Assembly: GCF_014199255.1 (NCBI RefSeq)
Contig: NZ_JACIJF010000001.1
Coordinates: forward strand, 372,001-436,000
Source: Sphingomonas xinjiangensis
Lineage (GTDB): Bacteria > Pseudomonadota > Alphaproteobacteria > Sphingomonadales > Sphingomonadaceae
Length of the DNA stretch: 64,000 nucleotides
Direction of reading: 5' to 3'
How positions within the stretch are numbered: position 1 is the first letter of the stretch; every line of letters starts with the position of its first letter. Below, piece by piece: positions 17,442-26,159 of the stretch. Under the pieces are notes generated by a model. The model saw only the letters and a list, made by a program, of their open reading frames with translations. It was not told where the DNA came from and did not search any database. Position numbers and translations under genes: made by a program.

Positions 17442-18333
17442 CACCGCCGCCCTGCTGCCCCTGTTCGCCTTGTGCGCCGGGTCGCCCGCCTATGCTGCGC
17501 AGCGTGCGCCAGCCTTACGCTACGAAGCTGAATTCCCCGGCACTGGCTATGCCCCGCCACAAGCGCAAAACCGTGACGAAGACGGCTTCGCGCCACCAGC
17601 ATCGGAAGGGCCTAGCGGCTCCTCCAGACCACGCGCCGGCGAGTTCCGGTATGACGAGACCGGCTATGCTGGCGTCCGCAGCGTGGAAGGTGAGGGGGCT
17701 GGCGATGCTGCCTCAGTCGCCCGTCACCGATCACTGCCTGGGGGCACTGTGCTGGAGGTGACGTCGCTGGATACCGGCCGCACCATTCTCGTCCTCGTTA
17801 CCGGTCCGTTGCCGCCGGGCGCTGACCATCCGCTCGACCTTTCCGCCGGCGCTGCGGCTCAGCTCGGCTATGCGCACGGTCAGCGGATCCCGGTTCGCCT
17901 GCGCGCGGTGACGCCTTCGGGTCCCGACATGGCCGCGCTTCGATCGGGGACCGCGCCGAGCCCCCGTGCCGACGCCCCCCGGGTGCTTCTTACTGCGCTT
18001 CGCAAGCGCCTGCCCGAGGTGTCGCCGGCGCCCCCGCTTCGCGCGGCGGCGGCGCCCATCCGCACACCACCGGCCACGCCGCAGCGTCGCATGGCGTCCA
18101 CTCCCGTCTCCAAACCGGCAGCAGCCCCCGGCCGCTACGTTGTGCAGGTTGCCGCACTTTCCTCCGCCGGCAACGCACAAGCGCTTGCGCGGAGCATGGG
18201 CGGGTTCGTAAAGCAGGGGGGAGGGCTCCACCGCGTGCAGCTTGGCCCGTTCGCTACGCGAACGCAGGCCGAAGCCGCTCGCGGCAGGGCCGCCCGCGCG
18301 GGTCATCCAGACGCGCGCGTCATCGCTAATTAG
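17425..18333 (+). CDS. RlpA-like SPOR-domain protein with degenerate DPBB domain
   Basis: A 302-residue exported protein: signal peptide (about residues 1-24, ending AYAA), a double-psi beta-barrel-like segment (about 80-165), a Pro/Ala linker, and a C-terminal SPOR domain (about 230-302, from GRYVVQVAALSSAGNAQALA) that binds denuded septal glycan. Compared with active RlpA, the HRSLPGGT block with His101 is kept. The NDRGP catalytic-aspartate motif reads VTGPLP (about 125-130), and the ASGE segment is missing. It is therefore probably a binding or scaffold protein rather than a lytic transglycosylase. It lies between an MltB-like enzyme and a D,D-carboxypeptidase. Confidence 0.8.
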   Translation: MKWNADTAALLPLFALCAGSPAYAAQRAPALRYEAEFPGTGYAPPQAQNRDEDGFAPPASEGPSGSSRPRAGEFRYDETGYAGVRSVEGEGAGDAASVARHRSLPGGTVLEVTSLDTGRTILVLVTGPLPPGADHPLDLSAGAAAQLGYAHGQRIPVRLRAVTPSGPDMAALRSGTAPSPRADAPRVLLTALRKRLPEVSPAPPLRAAAAPIRTPPATPQRRMASTPVSKPAAAPGRYVVQVAALSSAGNAQALARSMGGFVKQGGGLHRVQLGPFATRTQAEAARGRAARAGHPDARVIAN

Positions 18334-18362
18334 TTCTGACCCCCAAGGGGACTGGTACAGTC

Positions 18363-19523
18363 ATGAAGAAGCTCGCCGCCGCCTCGCTCCTCGCGCTCGC
18401 CATCGCGTATCCTACAACCGCGGCAAATCCGCCCTTCGACACGCCGGCACCGATCGCGTATATGGAGGATCTGTCCTCCGGCGCGGTTCTTTACGCCAAG
18501 GATGCCGACAGGCGCATACCACCAGCGTCGATGGCCAAGATGATGACGGTCTACGTCGCCTTTGATCTGGTGAAGAAGGGCGAGATCAAGCTCGATCAGC
18601 CGATCGAAGTTCGGCCCGAGACTTGGAAGAAGTGGCATTCGCAGGGGTCGACCATGTTCCTGGCCGTGGGCGAGAAGCCGACCGTATCCGATCTGCTCAA
18701 GGGGATCGTTACGCTCTCCGGTAATGACGCCTGCGTTGTTCTGGCCGAAGGGATAGCCGGTACCGAAGAGGCATTCGCCAACCTGATGAACCAGCAGGCG
18801 CAGCGGATCGGCCTCGCCAACAGCCATTTCGGGAACTCGAACGGCTGGCCCGACGAAGGGCGCACCTATGTCACCGCGCGTGACTTGGCGCACCTCGCAG
18901 CCGCGACGATCAAGGACCATCCGGATCTCTACAAGCAGTTCTACTCGCTGCCGAGCTTCACTTGGGGCAAGACGCTCGGTGCCGGCGCCGCGATCAGCCA
19001 AGGCAACCGCGATCCGCTGCTTGGCCGCGTCGAAGGCGCGGATGGCCTCAAGACCGGGCACACCGAAGAGGCCGGCTATGGCTTCACCGGCTCGGCCGAA
19101 CAGGGTGGACGTCGGCTGGTGATGGTCGTCGCCGGTCTCGACAGCTATAGTGGCCGTGCCGACGAGTCGGTGCGTTTTATGAATTGGGGCTTCCGCTCGT
19201 GGAAGGCGCGCCCGATCGCGGCCAAGGGCCGCAAGATCGGCGATGTGGACGTGCAGGGCGGAAGCGACACCACCGTTGGCGTGATTGCCCCGCGCGACTT
19301 GAACGCCACGGTGCCCGCCGGCACCTCACCGCAGATGCAAGGCAAGATCGTCTATCAGGGGCCTGTCAAAGCGCCGATCAAGGCGGGCGCCCATATCGCC
19401 GACTTGGTTGTCGAAACGCCAGGTATGCCCACCCAGACGCTGCCGCTGGTCGCGGAAAAGGAAGTTGGCGAAGCTGGCTTCTTCCGCCGCGCCTGGCAGG
19501 GGCTCTGGTCGCTGTTCGCCTGA
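18363..19523 (+). CDS. D-alanyl-D-alanine carboxypeptidase (PBP5/6 type)
   Basis: Periplasmic penicillin-binding protein that trims the terminal D-Ala from peptidoglycan stem peptides. The 386-residue product has a signal peptide (MKKLAAASLLALAIAYPTTA), the nucleophile motif SMAK (Ser56-Lys59), SGN (119-121) and KTG (230-232). These are followed by a C-terminal beta domain and an amphipathic end (FFRRAWQGLWSLFA) that should anchor it to the inner-membrane surface. Start ATG 18363 lies 29 bases after the preceding gene. A strong palindrome separates it from holB. Confidence 0.93.
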   Translation: MKKLAAASLLALAIAYPTTAANPPFDTPAPIAYMEDLSSGAVLYAKDADRRIPPASMAKMMTVYVAFDLVKKGEIKLDQPIEVRPETWKKWHSQGSTMFLAVGEKPTVSDLLKGIVTLSGNDACVVLAEGIAGTEEAFANLMNQQAQRIGLANSHFGNSNGWPDEGRTYVTARDLAHLAAATIKDHPDLYKQFYSLPSFTWGKTLGAGAAISQGNRDPLLGRVEGADGLKTGHTEEAGYGFTGSAEQGGRRLVMVVAGLDSYSGRADESVRFMNWGFRSWKARPIAAKGRKIGDVDVQGGSDTTVGVIAPRDLNATVPAGTSPQMQGKIVYQGPVKAPIKAGAHIADLVVETPGMPTQTLPLVAEKEVGEAGFFRRAWQGLWSLFA

Positions 19524-19530
19524 CCCGGCT

Positions 19531-19554
19531 TTCCTCCCCGCCTGCGGGGAGGAA
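19531..19554 (+). repeat. Perfect extragenic palindrome between dacA-like gene and holB
   Basis: TTCCTCCCCG (19531-19540), loop CCTG, CGGGGAGGAA (19545-19554): a 10-bp perfect stem that starts 8 bases after the carboxypeptidase stop codon and ends 13 bases before the holB start. It has the look of the CCTCCCC/GGGGAGG palindromes often scattered between genes in sphingomonads. There is no T-run, so it is more likely an mRNA-stability or REP-like element than a terminator. Confidence 0.6.
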
Positions 19555-19567
19555 TAGAGGCTTCCTC

Positions 19568-20542
19568 ATGCTGCTCGGCAACCAACCCGCACGCGACGCG
19601 CTTGCCGCAGCAATGGCCAGCGGTGCGCTTCACCATGCCTGGCTGTTCGCCGGGCCTGAAGGCGTGGGAAAGGGCAGCTTTGCCCGTATCGCCGCGGCGC
19701 GCATGCTTGCCGAGGCGCTGGAACCGCAGAAACTGCATTGTGGCTGGGATGTACCGGAGAATAGTCAGACGGCGCACCTGATCGCGTCAGGCGCCCACCC
19801 CGATTTCCGAATCTTGGCAAGGCTCCCCAAAGATCCCGAGAAGCCCGACGAGGCGCTTGCCCGGTCAATCACCATTGCTCAAGTCCGCACGCTCCAGCCG
19901 CTGTTCGCCACCAAGCCGGCGCTGTCGCCCCGGCGGGTCATCCTGATCGATGCGATCGACGATCTGGAGCGCGGCGGGGCCAACGCGCTCCTCAAGAACC
20001 TGGAGGAGCCGCCTCAGGGCACCATCTTTCTCCTGGTTAGCCACGCTCCGGGACGCCTGCTGCCGACGATCCGTTCACGCTGCCGGCTGCTCCGCTTTGA
20101 GGCACTGGAGGAGGGGGATGTCGCGCAGATTTTGCGTGCCAAACTCCCCGACGCGAGCCCCGACGAGATCGATGCACTGATCCGCGCCGGCGAAGGCTCG
20201 CCCGGACGCGCGCTTGGTTTCGCAGGTCTGGACCTTGCTGCGCTCGAAGCTGAGATGGAGAAGCTTGCGACCGTCGGCGACCCGTCCAATGCCGTGCGCG
20301 CCCGCCTCGCCAAACTGCTGGGGCGCAAGGCGGCGCAACCGCGCTACGAGGCCTTTCTGGATCGCGCCCCCAGTTTCATTGCCCAGCGCGCGAAGGTTCT
20401 GGCGGGGCAGCGGTTGCGAATTGCACTGGATGCCCATGGTGCTGCCCGCGACCTGGCTGGTGCTGCCCGCGGCCTGTCGCTCGACGCCGGCGCGACCGTG
20501 TTCGAGATGAGCGGCCTGCTCGCGCGGCTAAGTGGGCGCTAG
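19568..20542 (+). CDS. holB: DNA polymerase III subunit delta'
   Basis: Clamp-loader subunit that opens the beta clamp onto primed DNA. The 324-residue product starts at ATG 19568 with AGAGG upstream; the longer open frame runs into the carboxypeptidase gene. Seen: a P-loop-like GPEGVGKGSFAR (about 33-44), the helix NALLKNLEEPPQGTIFLLVSH and the SRC-type motif TIRSRCRLLRF. A cysteine is present at HCGWD, but the complete zinc-module cysteine set of other delta' subunits is not. In related genomes tmk often lies just before holB; here it is not present. Confidence 0.93.
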   Translation: MLLGNQPARDALAAAMASGALHHAWLFAGPEGVGKGSFARIAAARMLAEALEPQKLHCGWDVPENSQTAHLIASGAHPDFRILARLPKDPEKPDEALARSITIAQVRTLQPLFATKPALSPRRVILIDAIDDLERGGANALLKNLEEPPQGTIFLLVSHAPGRLLPTIRSRCRLLRFEALEEGDVAQILRAKLPDASPDEIDALIRAGEGSPGRALGFAGLDLAALEAEMEKLATVGDPSNAVRARLAKLLGRKAAQPRYEAFLDRAPSFIAQRAKVLAGQRLRIALDAHGAARDLAGAARGLSLDAGATVFEMSGLLARLSGR

Positions 20543-20606
20543 CGGAGAACGCCGTCGGCCTTAGAGGCGTGTTGCCGACATTGCGCGTGATCCCTAAAGC
20601 CGACAC

Positions 20607-22112
20607 ATGGCGAACCCCTTCTACATCAGCACTGCGATCCACTATCCCAACGGTCGGCCGCATATCGGTCATGCATATGAGATGATCGCCGCCGACGCGA
20701 TCGCGCGCTTTCAGCGCCAGCATGGCCGCGACGTCTTCTTTCAGACCGGCACCGACGAGCATGGGCTGAAGATGGTTCAGACGGCTCGCGCCCGGGGGAT
20801 GGAAGCGCGCCAACTTGCCGATGAAATGTCGAGCTATTTCCGCGACATGGCCGATATCCTCGATATTTCTTATGACCGTTTTATCCGTACCTCGGAACCC
20901 CAGCACTACGCCGCGTCCCAAGCGATCTGGAAGGCGATGGCCGATGCCGGCGACCTCTATCTCGATCGATATGAAGGCTGGTACTCGGTTCGCGATGAAG
21001 CCTTTTACGAGGAAAAGGAGCTGAGCGAAGGCGAGGGGGGGCCAAAGTTGTCACCCCAGGGCACGCCAGTCGAATGGACTGCTGAGGAGACCTGGTTCTT
21101 CCGCCTGTCCAAATACCAGCAGCCGCTGCTGGACTTCTACGCGGCCAATCCCGATTTCATTCGGCCTGAATCGCGCCGTAACGAGATTCTTCGCTTCGTC
21201 GAGGGCGGGCTGGTCGACCTTTCCGTCAGCCGGACCAGCTTCGATTGGGGCGTGCCGGTGCCCGACAGCCCCGATCACGTCATGTACGTTTGGGTTGACG
21301 CGCTGACCAACTACATAACCGGCGCCGGCTATCCGCACGATCCGGAACGGTTCGCAAAATTTTGGCCGGCTGACATCCACTTGATCGGCAAGGACATCGT
21401 CCGCTTCCACGCGGTGTATTGGCCTGCCTTCCTGATGTCTGCAAACCTGCCGTTGCCGAAGCAGGTTTTCGGCCACGGCTTCCTGCTCAATCGTGGGGAG
21501 AAGATGTCGAAATCGGTCGGCAATGTCGTCGATCCGATGCAACTGGCCGAACTCTACGGGGTCGACGCCCTGCGCTACTTCCTCCTACGGGACGTCAGCT
21601 TCGGCAATGACGGTACCTTCAGCGACGAGGCGATCGTCACTCGCGCCAATGCCGATCTCTCCAATAGTTTCGGCAATCTGGCCCAGCGCACGCTCGCCTT
21701 TATTGCCAAGAATTGTGAGGGCCAGGTCGAGGAGGGCAGGGCCGATGAGCCCGACGCCGTGCTGTTGACCGAAGTCGACACCGCTTGTGCCGCCTTCAAC
21801 GCCGCGTTCGAGGATCTTGCGCTCAGCCAGGCGCTTGAGGCGTGGATGGTCGGCGTCTTCGCCTGTAACCAGTATATCGACGCACAGGCACCGTGGACCC
21901 TGCGCAAGACCGATCCCGATCGCATGCGCGCGGTGCTCCGTACGCTGATCCGCGCGATCCGCCACCTCGCCACCACGATCCAGCCGGTGATCCCCGGCTC
22001 CGCGGCCAAGTTGCTGGCGCAATTGCCCTCGCGGGACGATGACGCCTTCCGTATCGCGCCGCCCACTCCCATCTTTCCGCGGCTGGAGATCCAGCAGACG
22101 GAGGGCGCGTGA
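20607..22112 (+). CDS. metG: Methionyl-tRNA synthetase
   Basis: Charges tRNA-Met and initiator tRNA with methionine. The 501-residue class I synthetase has HIGH at residues 19-22 (GRPHIGHAYEM), KMSKS at 299-303, a CP domain without zinc-binding cysteine knuckles (WYSVRDEAFYEEKEL), and an anticodon-binding helical C-terminal domain with WTLRKTDPDRM. It lacks the C-terminal dimerisation extension of E. coli MetG, as usual for the shorter alphaproteobacterial form. The stop overlaps the tatD-like start by 4 bases. Confidence 0.96.
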   Translation: MANPFYISTAIHYPNGRPHIGHAYEMIAADAIARFQRQHGRDVFFQTGTDEHGLKMVQTARARGMEARQLADEMSSYFRDMADILDISYDRFIRTSEPQHYAASQAIWKAMADAGDLYLDRYEGWYSVRDEAFYEEKELSEGEGGPKLSPQGTPVEWTAEETWFFRLSKYQQPLLDFYAANPDFIRPESRRNEILRFVEGGLVDLSVSRTSFDWGVPVPDSPDHVMYVWVDALTNYITGAGYPHDPERFAKFWPADIHLIGKDIVRFHAVYWPAFLMSANLPLPKQVFGHGFLLNRGEKMSKSVGNVVDPMQLAELYGVDALRYFLLRDVSFGNDGTFSDEAIVTRANADLSNSFGNLAQRTLAFIAKNCEGQVEEGRADEPDAVLLTEVDTACAAFNAAFEDLALSQALEAWMVGVFACNQYIDAQAPWTLRKTDPDRMRAVLRTLIRAIRHLATTIQPVIPGSAAKLLAQLPSRDDDAFRIAPPTPIFPRLEIQQTEGA

Positions 22113-22891
22113 GGCTAGCCGACAGCCATTGCCACTTGAACTACAAAGGGCTTGTTGAAGAACAGCAGGACGTCCTCGCCCGCGCTCGGGAAAGTGGCGT
22201 CGTGGCGATGCTCAATATCTCCACACGCGAGCGTGAATGGGATGACGTCATCGCCGTTGCCGAGCGGGAGCCCGATGTCTGGGCCACGATCGGCATCCAC
22301 CCGCACGAGGCCGACCAGCATTCGCATGTCGACACTGCGAAGTTGGTCGACCGTGCCCGCCATCCGAAGGTCGTAGGCGTCGGCGAAAGCGGGCTGGACT
22401 ATTATTACGATCACAGCGACCGCGCGCGCCAGCAGGCCAGCTTCCGCGCCCATCTTGCCGCCTGCCGCGAGACCCAGCTGCCGATCATCGTCCATACCCG
22501 CGACGCCGAGGACGACACCGCCGCGATCCTGCGCGACGAGATGGAGAAGGGTGCGTTTCCCGGAGTGATCCACTGCTTCACCGCCAGCGGAGCGTTTGCG
22601 GACACCGCGCTGGAACTCGGCTTCTATATCTCCATCTCGGGAATCGTGACCTTCAAGAATGCCCGTGATCTACAGGAAACCGCCGCGCGCCTGCCACTCG
22701 GTCGGCTTCTGATCGAAACCGACGCGCCATTCCTTGCGCCGGTGCCTCATCGCGGCAAACCGGGTGAGCCCGCCTTTGTCGCTGATACCTGCCGCTTCCT
22801 GGCCGCGCTTCGGGGCGAGGATCCCGACGAGCTGGCAGAGGCTACTCGCCACAACTTCCATCGGCTCTTTGCCAAGACCTTGGCTCGATGA
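22109..22891 (+). CDS. TatD family metal-dependent hydrolase/DNase
   Basis: TIM-barrel metallohydrolase of the TatD/YcfH family, with 3'-5' exonuclease activity known in the family. The 260-residue protein opens with the metal-binding ADSHCHLNYKG, continues with IHPHEA, GESGLDYYYDHSD, IVHTRDAEDD and IHCFTASGAFA, and ends with LLIETDAPFLAP, all expected ligand positions. GTG 22109 overlaps the metG stop by 4 bases. The metG-tatD-MBL order is common in alphaproteobacteria. Confidence 0.93.
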   Translation: MRLADSHCHLNYKGLVEEQQDVLARARESGVVAMLNISTREREWDDVIAVAEREPDVWATIGIHPHEADQHSHVDTAKLVDRARHPKVVGVGESGLDYYYDHSDRARQQASFRAHLAACRETQLPIIVHTRDAEDDTAAILRDEMEKGAFPGVIHCFTASGAFADTALELGFYISISGIVTFKNARDLQETAARLPLGRLLIETDAPFLAPVPHRGKPGEPAFVADTCRFLAALRGEDPDELAEATRHNFHRLFAKTLAR

Positions 22892-22957
22892 GAAAGCGCG
22901 GCATCCGCGTCGACCTGCGCGTACGAGCTGCCTCTACTTCGATGATCCTGAGCTGAC

Positions 22958-23728
22958 ATGCTGAAAATACGGCTATTGGGCTCTGGCACGTCTTCTGGCG
23001 TGCCTCGCATCGGCAACGATTGGGGGGCGTGCGATCCCGCCGAGCCCCGCAACTGCCGCAGTCGCTCCTCCGCACTTGTGTCCACAGAGACGACCACCAT
23101 TTTGATCGACACCAGCCCGGACATGCGGGAACAACTGCTTGCGGCAGATGTCAGCGATGTCGACGCGGTGATCTGGACTCACGATCATGCCGACCACACG
23201 CACGGCATCGATGATTTGCGCCAACTGATGCATCTGCGCGATGGGACGCCCGTCCGCGGCTTAGCGAGACCTTTCACGCGCGCGCAATTGGAAGCCAAGT
23301 TCCATTATGTCTTCCACGGCCGGGGCGGATATCCACCTACTGTAGCGATTGAAGACTTGGCCGACCGTCTGATCATCGGCGACATCGCCATCACGGTCGC
23401 CGACCAACCGCACGGAAGTATTTCCTCCGCAGGCATGCGGTTCGAAAACGGCTTCCACTCAATTGGTTATGCGACAGACTTCAACATCATGACGAGCGAC
23501 ATGCGTGCGCTCTATACGAAATTGGACGTCTGGGTGGTCGACGCGCTGCGCCGCGCCCCGCATCCGACGCATCCACATCTGTCTGAAGTGCTGGGCTGGG
23601 TAGGGGAGTTGGGGCCCAAACGCACTGCGCTGGTTCATATGGACCACAGCATGGACTATATGCGTCTGGTCGCCGAGCTGCCACAGGGTGTCGAGCCAGG
23701 CTATGACGGCCTGGAGATGGTTGCGTGA
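22958..23728 (+). CDS. Metallo-beta-lactamase-fold phosphodiesterase-like hydrolase (PhnP-like)
   Basis: A 256-residue MBL-fold protein with LLGSGTSSGVPRIG at the N-terminus and the dinuclear-metal motif THDHADHTHG (HxHxDH at residues 75-80). Asp/His ligands follow later in DFNIMTSD and HMDHSMDYM. The spaced cysteines at 25 and 33 in the N-terminal insertion also occur in PhnP-type cyclic phosphodiesterases. There is no phn operon here, so the real substrate is unknown. It follows tatD by 66 bases and overlaps the next gene by 4 bases. Confidence 0.87.
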   Translation: MLKIRLLGSGTSSGVPRIGNDWGACDPAEPRNCRSRSSALVSTETTTILIDTSPDMREQLLAADVSDVDAVIWTHDHADHTHGIDDLRQLMHLRDGTPVRGLARPFTRAQLEAKFHYVFHGRGGYPPTVAIEDLADRLIIGDIAITVADQPHGSISSAGMRFENGFHSIGYATDFNIMTSDMRALYTKLDVWVVDALRRAPHPTHPHLSEVLGWVGELGPKRTALVHMDHSMDYMRLVAELPQGVEPGYDGLEMVA

Positions 23729-24378
23729 ACGGCTTCGACAACATCAATGCGCTGTGGCTGATCGGCGGTCTGGTGCTGGTGCTGAGCGCCTTGAGTGCGC
23801 GGCGGCTGAGCTTTGGGTTCATTCTGAGGTCGCTGCTTTCCTGGGCGCTCATTATCCTGATTGCGATCCTGGCAGTGGCGAACCGCAACGAATTGGCTGC
23901 GCTATGGAGTCAGGCGACTGAGCGGCTGGGCATTCAGGATCAACAGGTCGACGGACAGATCGTCCGCATCCGCATGGGTACCGACGGGCATTTCTGGGCG
24001 CGCGTCACTATCAATGGCATCCAGCGGCGCATGCTGATTGACAGCGGGGCCACCATCACGGCTGTGTCCGCCGAAACGGCGCAGGCCGCGGATATCTCGG
24101 TGAGTGCAGGTATTCCAGTGATGATCGAGACTGCAAACGGCACCGTTGCGGCCCAGCGCGGACGGATCAAGCGGCTTTCGATCGGACCGTTGGAAGCCCA
24201 GGACCTGGGCGTGGTAATCTCTGAAAGCTTCGGAAACCTCGACGTGCTCGGCATGAACTTCCTGTCGCGGCTACATAGTTGGCGGGTTGAGAACAACACG
24301 CTAATCCTTGAGCCGACCCGAGGCGCGCCGGACCATGGCAAAACCGAGAGGGTACCTGCGCCTCAGCGTCAGCCCTAG
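23725..24378 (+). CDS. Membrane-anchored retropepsin-like aspartic protease (clan AA)
   Basis: A 217-residue product with two N-terminal hydrophobic helices (about residues 8-22 and 33-52) and a retropepsin-type domain carrying LIDSGATITAVS (Asp106). IETANGTVAAQRGRI and NLDVLGMNFLSRLHSWRVENN complete the one-domain aspartic-protease fold seen in the TIGR02281-type family. Active enzyme would be a dimer on the outer face of the inner membrane; its natural target is not known. GTG 23725 overlaps the preceding stop. Confidence 0.82.
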   Translation: MNGFDNINALWLIGGLVLVLSALSARRLSFGFILRSLLSWALIILIAILAVANRNELAALWSQATERLGIQDQQVDGQIVRIRMGTDGHFWARVTINGIQRRMLIDSGATITAVSAETAQAADISVSAGIPVMIETANGTVAAQRGRIKRLSIGPLEAQDLGVVISESFGNLDVLGMNFLSRLHSWRVENNTLILEPTRGAPDHGKTERVPAPQRQP

Positions 24379-24728
24379 GCTGCTTGTTTAACGGCCTTGA
24401 CGATCAGCTGAAGCACGCGGGCCGCTACATCTGTGAACAGCGGAGTGTCTCTGACGACCGCTGAACGTCTGCAATTGAGTCTTAGTGGACGTGCCATCCT
24501 TCAAAAGCGCCCGGCGCTTTACATAATGTGTATTATCGATCAAGCGGGTTAGAGATGAGACGATCGGTCGCGCTTGATATGAGTCGCTATGTGTCGGGAG
24601 CTTACCTACCGTAAGCTACTCGCACCGACTGTTAAGTCGGTCGAGCACCAGCGCTAATCGCTGATTATCCAAGCACATGCGGCCAGCAGCCGGTGGTCAA
24701 GTCTCCCACGCGCCGCTAAGCGCCGCGC
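24379..24728 (+). other. 350-base gene-free region with five stem-loops
   Basis: No convincing reading frame. It contains AAAGCGC/GCGCTTT (24504-24520), a likely terminator for the upstream genes, and ATAAT-GTGT-ATTAT (24523-24536). Further on are AGCTTAC/GTAAGCT (24599-24617), ACCGACT/AGTCGGT (24624-24641), and AGCG/CGCT (24650-24662). The last three stems lie within 64 bases and could be a small RNA or a leader. Confidence 0.45.
24504..24520 (+). terminator. Hairpin after the aspartic protease gene
   Basis: AAAGCGC (24504-24510), loop CCG, GCGCTTT (24514-24520): a 7-bp perfect stem with A's on one side and T's on the other, a form that can terminate in either direction. It ends the metG-tatD-MBL-protease run. 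Confidence 0.5.
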
Positions 24729-26159
24729 GTGCTATCGATCTCAAATCACGCTCCGCGCCCACTCTCGCGCATCCACGCTCCTCGCGGGCTCCCCTACTTC
24801 GTTACGGGTGATGGTGCTACGTGGACTCCAATCGGGCACAATGACGCAGTGAACTGGCCCGAGCTGGATCCGCTGTTCCGCCGCCGGGATCCCGGCGCCG
24901 TCGAGCGTCATATGATCTGGTTGCGCGATCATGGCGTCACCTGCATTCGATTGATGCTCGAGTATTGCCAAGGCGAACATCGCTATCTCGAGCGATCTGT
25001 CGGCCGCTTCGCGCCGAATATGGTGCAGTTCTGGGACGACTTGTTCGAGTTGCTGGAGAAAGTCGGACTTCGCGTTCTACTGACGCCGTACGACACATTC
25101 TTCATGTGGATCCGGTGGCGGCACCATCCCTACAATCGGGCGAATGGTGGCGCGTGCGCAAGCCAGGCTGAATGGCTTACTTGTCCTGAAATGCGTGCAG
25201 CGATTAAGCATCGCCTCGCCTTTGCCAGCGATCGGTGGGGCGGCAGCCCGGCCTTGTTCGCCTGGGATATCTGGAACGAGATCCACCCAGCGCATGGCGG
25301 CGGGGATCCAGCAACTGCCACGCCGTTCATCGACGACGTTGCGGGCTGGTTGCGGGCTCATGAGATCGAGCGGCGTGGCTACGCAAATCTGCAGACGGTC
25401 TCCGTCTTTGGCCCGGAGTTGATCAACAACCCTAGCTTGGCTGAGGCGATCTTCCGGCACCCAGCGCTCGATTTTGCGAACACGCATCTCTACGAGCACG
25501 GCACGATCGATGCGCCTGCCGACACGGTCACCCCGGCATTGGCAGTGGCGCGCCTGATGGGCACCGCAGTCGAGGAGGCGGGTACCCGGCCGGTCTTCGA
25601 TTCCGAACATGGTCCGATCCACAGTTTCAAGGACAAGAAGCGCACCTTACCAGTCGCATTCGATGACGAGTATTTCCGGCACATCCAATGGGCACACCTG
25701 GCGAGTGGGGGCGCTGGCGGTGGCATGCGCTGGCCCAACCGGCACCCGCATGTCCTTACCCGCGGAATGCGGGAGGCGCAGGGCGCTTTAGCTCGTTTCC
25801 TTCCGCTGATCGATTGGAGTCGTTTCAGGCGCCGCAACCTCTCAAAGGCGCTGCGCTGCGATGACCCCGGGCTTGCCTTGACCGGATGTGGTGATGAGGG
25901 CCAGGCGCTCATCTGGACGGTGCGGACGGACAGCCTTTCTCCCCAAGGCACGCTCGCCTCACGTGAAACTGCGCCACTCACCACGCTGAGCATCCCCGGC
26001 TTAGCGGACGGCAGCTATGCTGTAACGACCTACGACACGCGCCGGGGCGAAAGCACGGCTTGTTTGGAGGCCAATAGCTTGGGCGGAGTGCTGCGGGTGC
26101 CGGTGGGCCCCGTGCATACCGATCTTGCCCTTGCCGTGAGGGCGGTCCAGTTCGCCTGA
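24729..26159 (+). CDS. Glycoside hydrolase, clan GH-A (GH5-like)
   Basis: Predicted retaining glycosidase with a TIM barrel, possibly a beta-mannanase or beta-glycosidase. The 476-residue product has the clan-A acid/base pair in FAWDIWNEIHP (Asn183-Glu184) and a probable nucleophile Glu293 in FDSEHGPIH. The opening YFVTGDGATWTPIG is typical of this clan. A C-terminal beta-sandwich follows from about residue 375. No signal peptide, so it is cytoplasmic as read. The GTG start at 24729 has no Shine-Dalgarno sequence and lies in the right arm of a CACGCG/CGCGTG hairpin (24707-24731); a stop codon lies in frame just upstream. It is the leftmost gene of the glycan region. The exact GH family is uncertain. 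Confidence 0.75.
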   Translation: MLSISNHAPRPLSRIHAPRGLPYFVTGDGATWTPIGHNDAVNWPELDPLFRRRDPGAVERHMIWLRDHGVTCIRLMLEYCQGEHRYLERSVGRFAPNMVQFWDDLFELLEKVGLRVLLTPYDTFFMWIRWRHHPYNRANGGACASQAEWLTCPEMRAAIKHRLAFASDRWGGSPALFAWDIWNEIHPAHGGGDPATATPFIDDVAGWLRAHEIERRGYANLQTVSVFGPELINNPSLAEAIFRHPALDFANTHLYEHGTIDAPADTVTPALAVARLMGTAVEEAGTRPVFDSEHGPIHSFKDKKRTLPVAFDDEYFRHIQWAHLASGGAGGGMRWPNRHPHVLTRGMREAQGALARFLPLIDWSRFRRRNLSKALRCDDPGLALTGCGDEGQALIWTVRTDSLSPQGTLASRETAPLTTLSIPGLADGSYAVTTYDTRRGESTACLEANSLGGVLRVPVGPVHTDLALAVRAVQFA

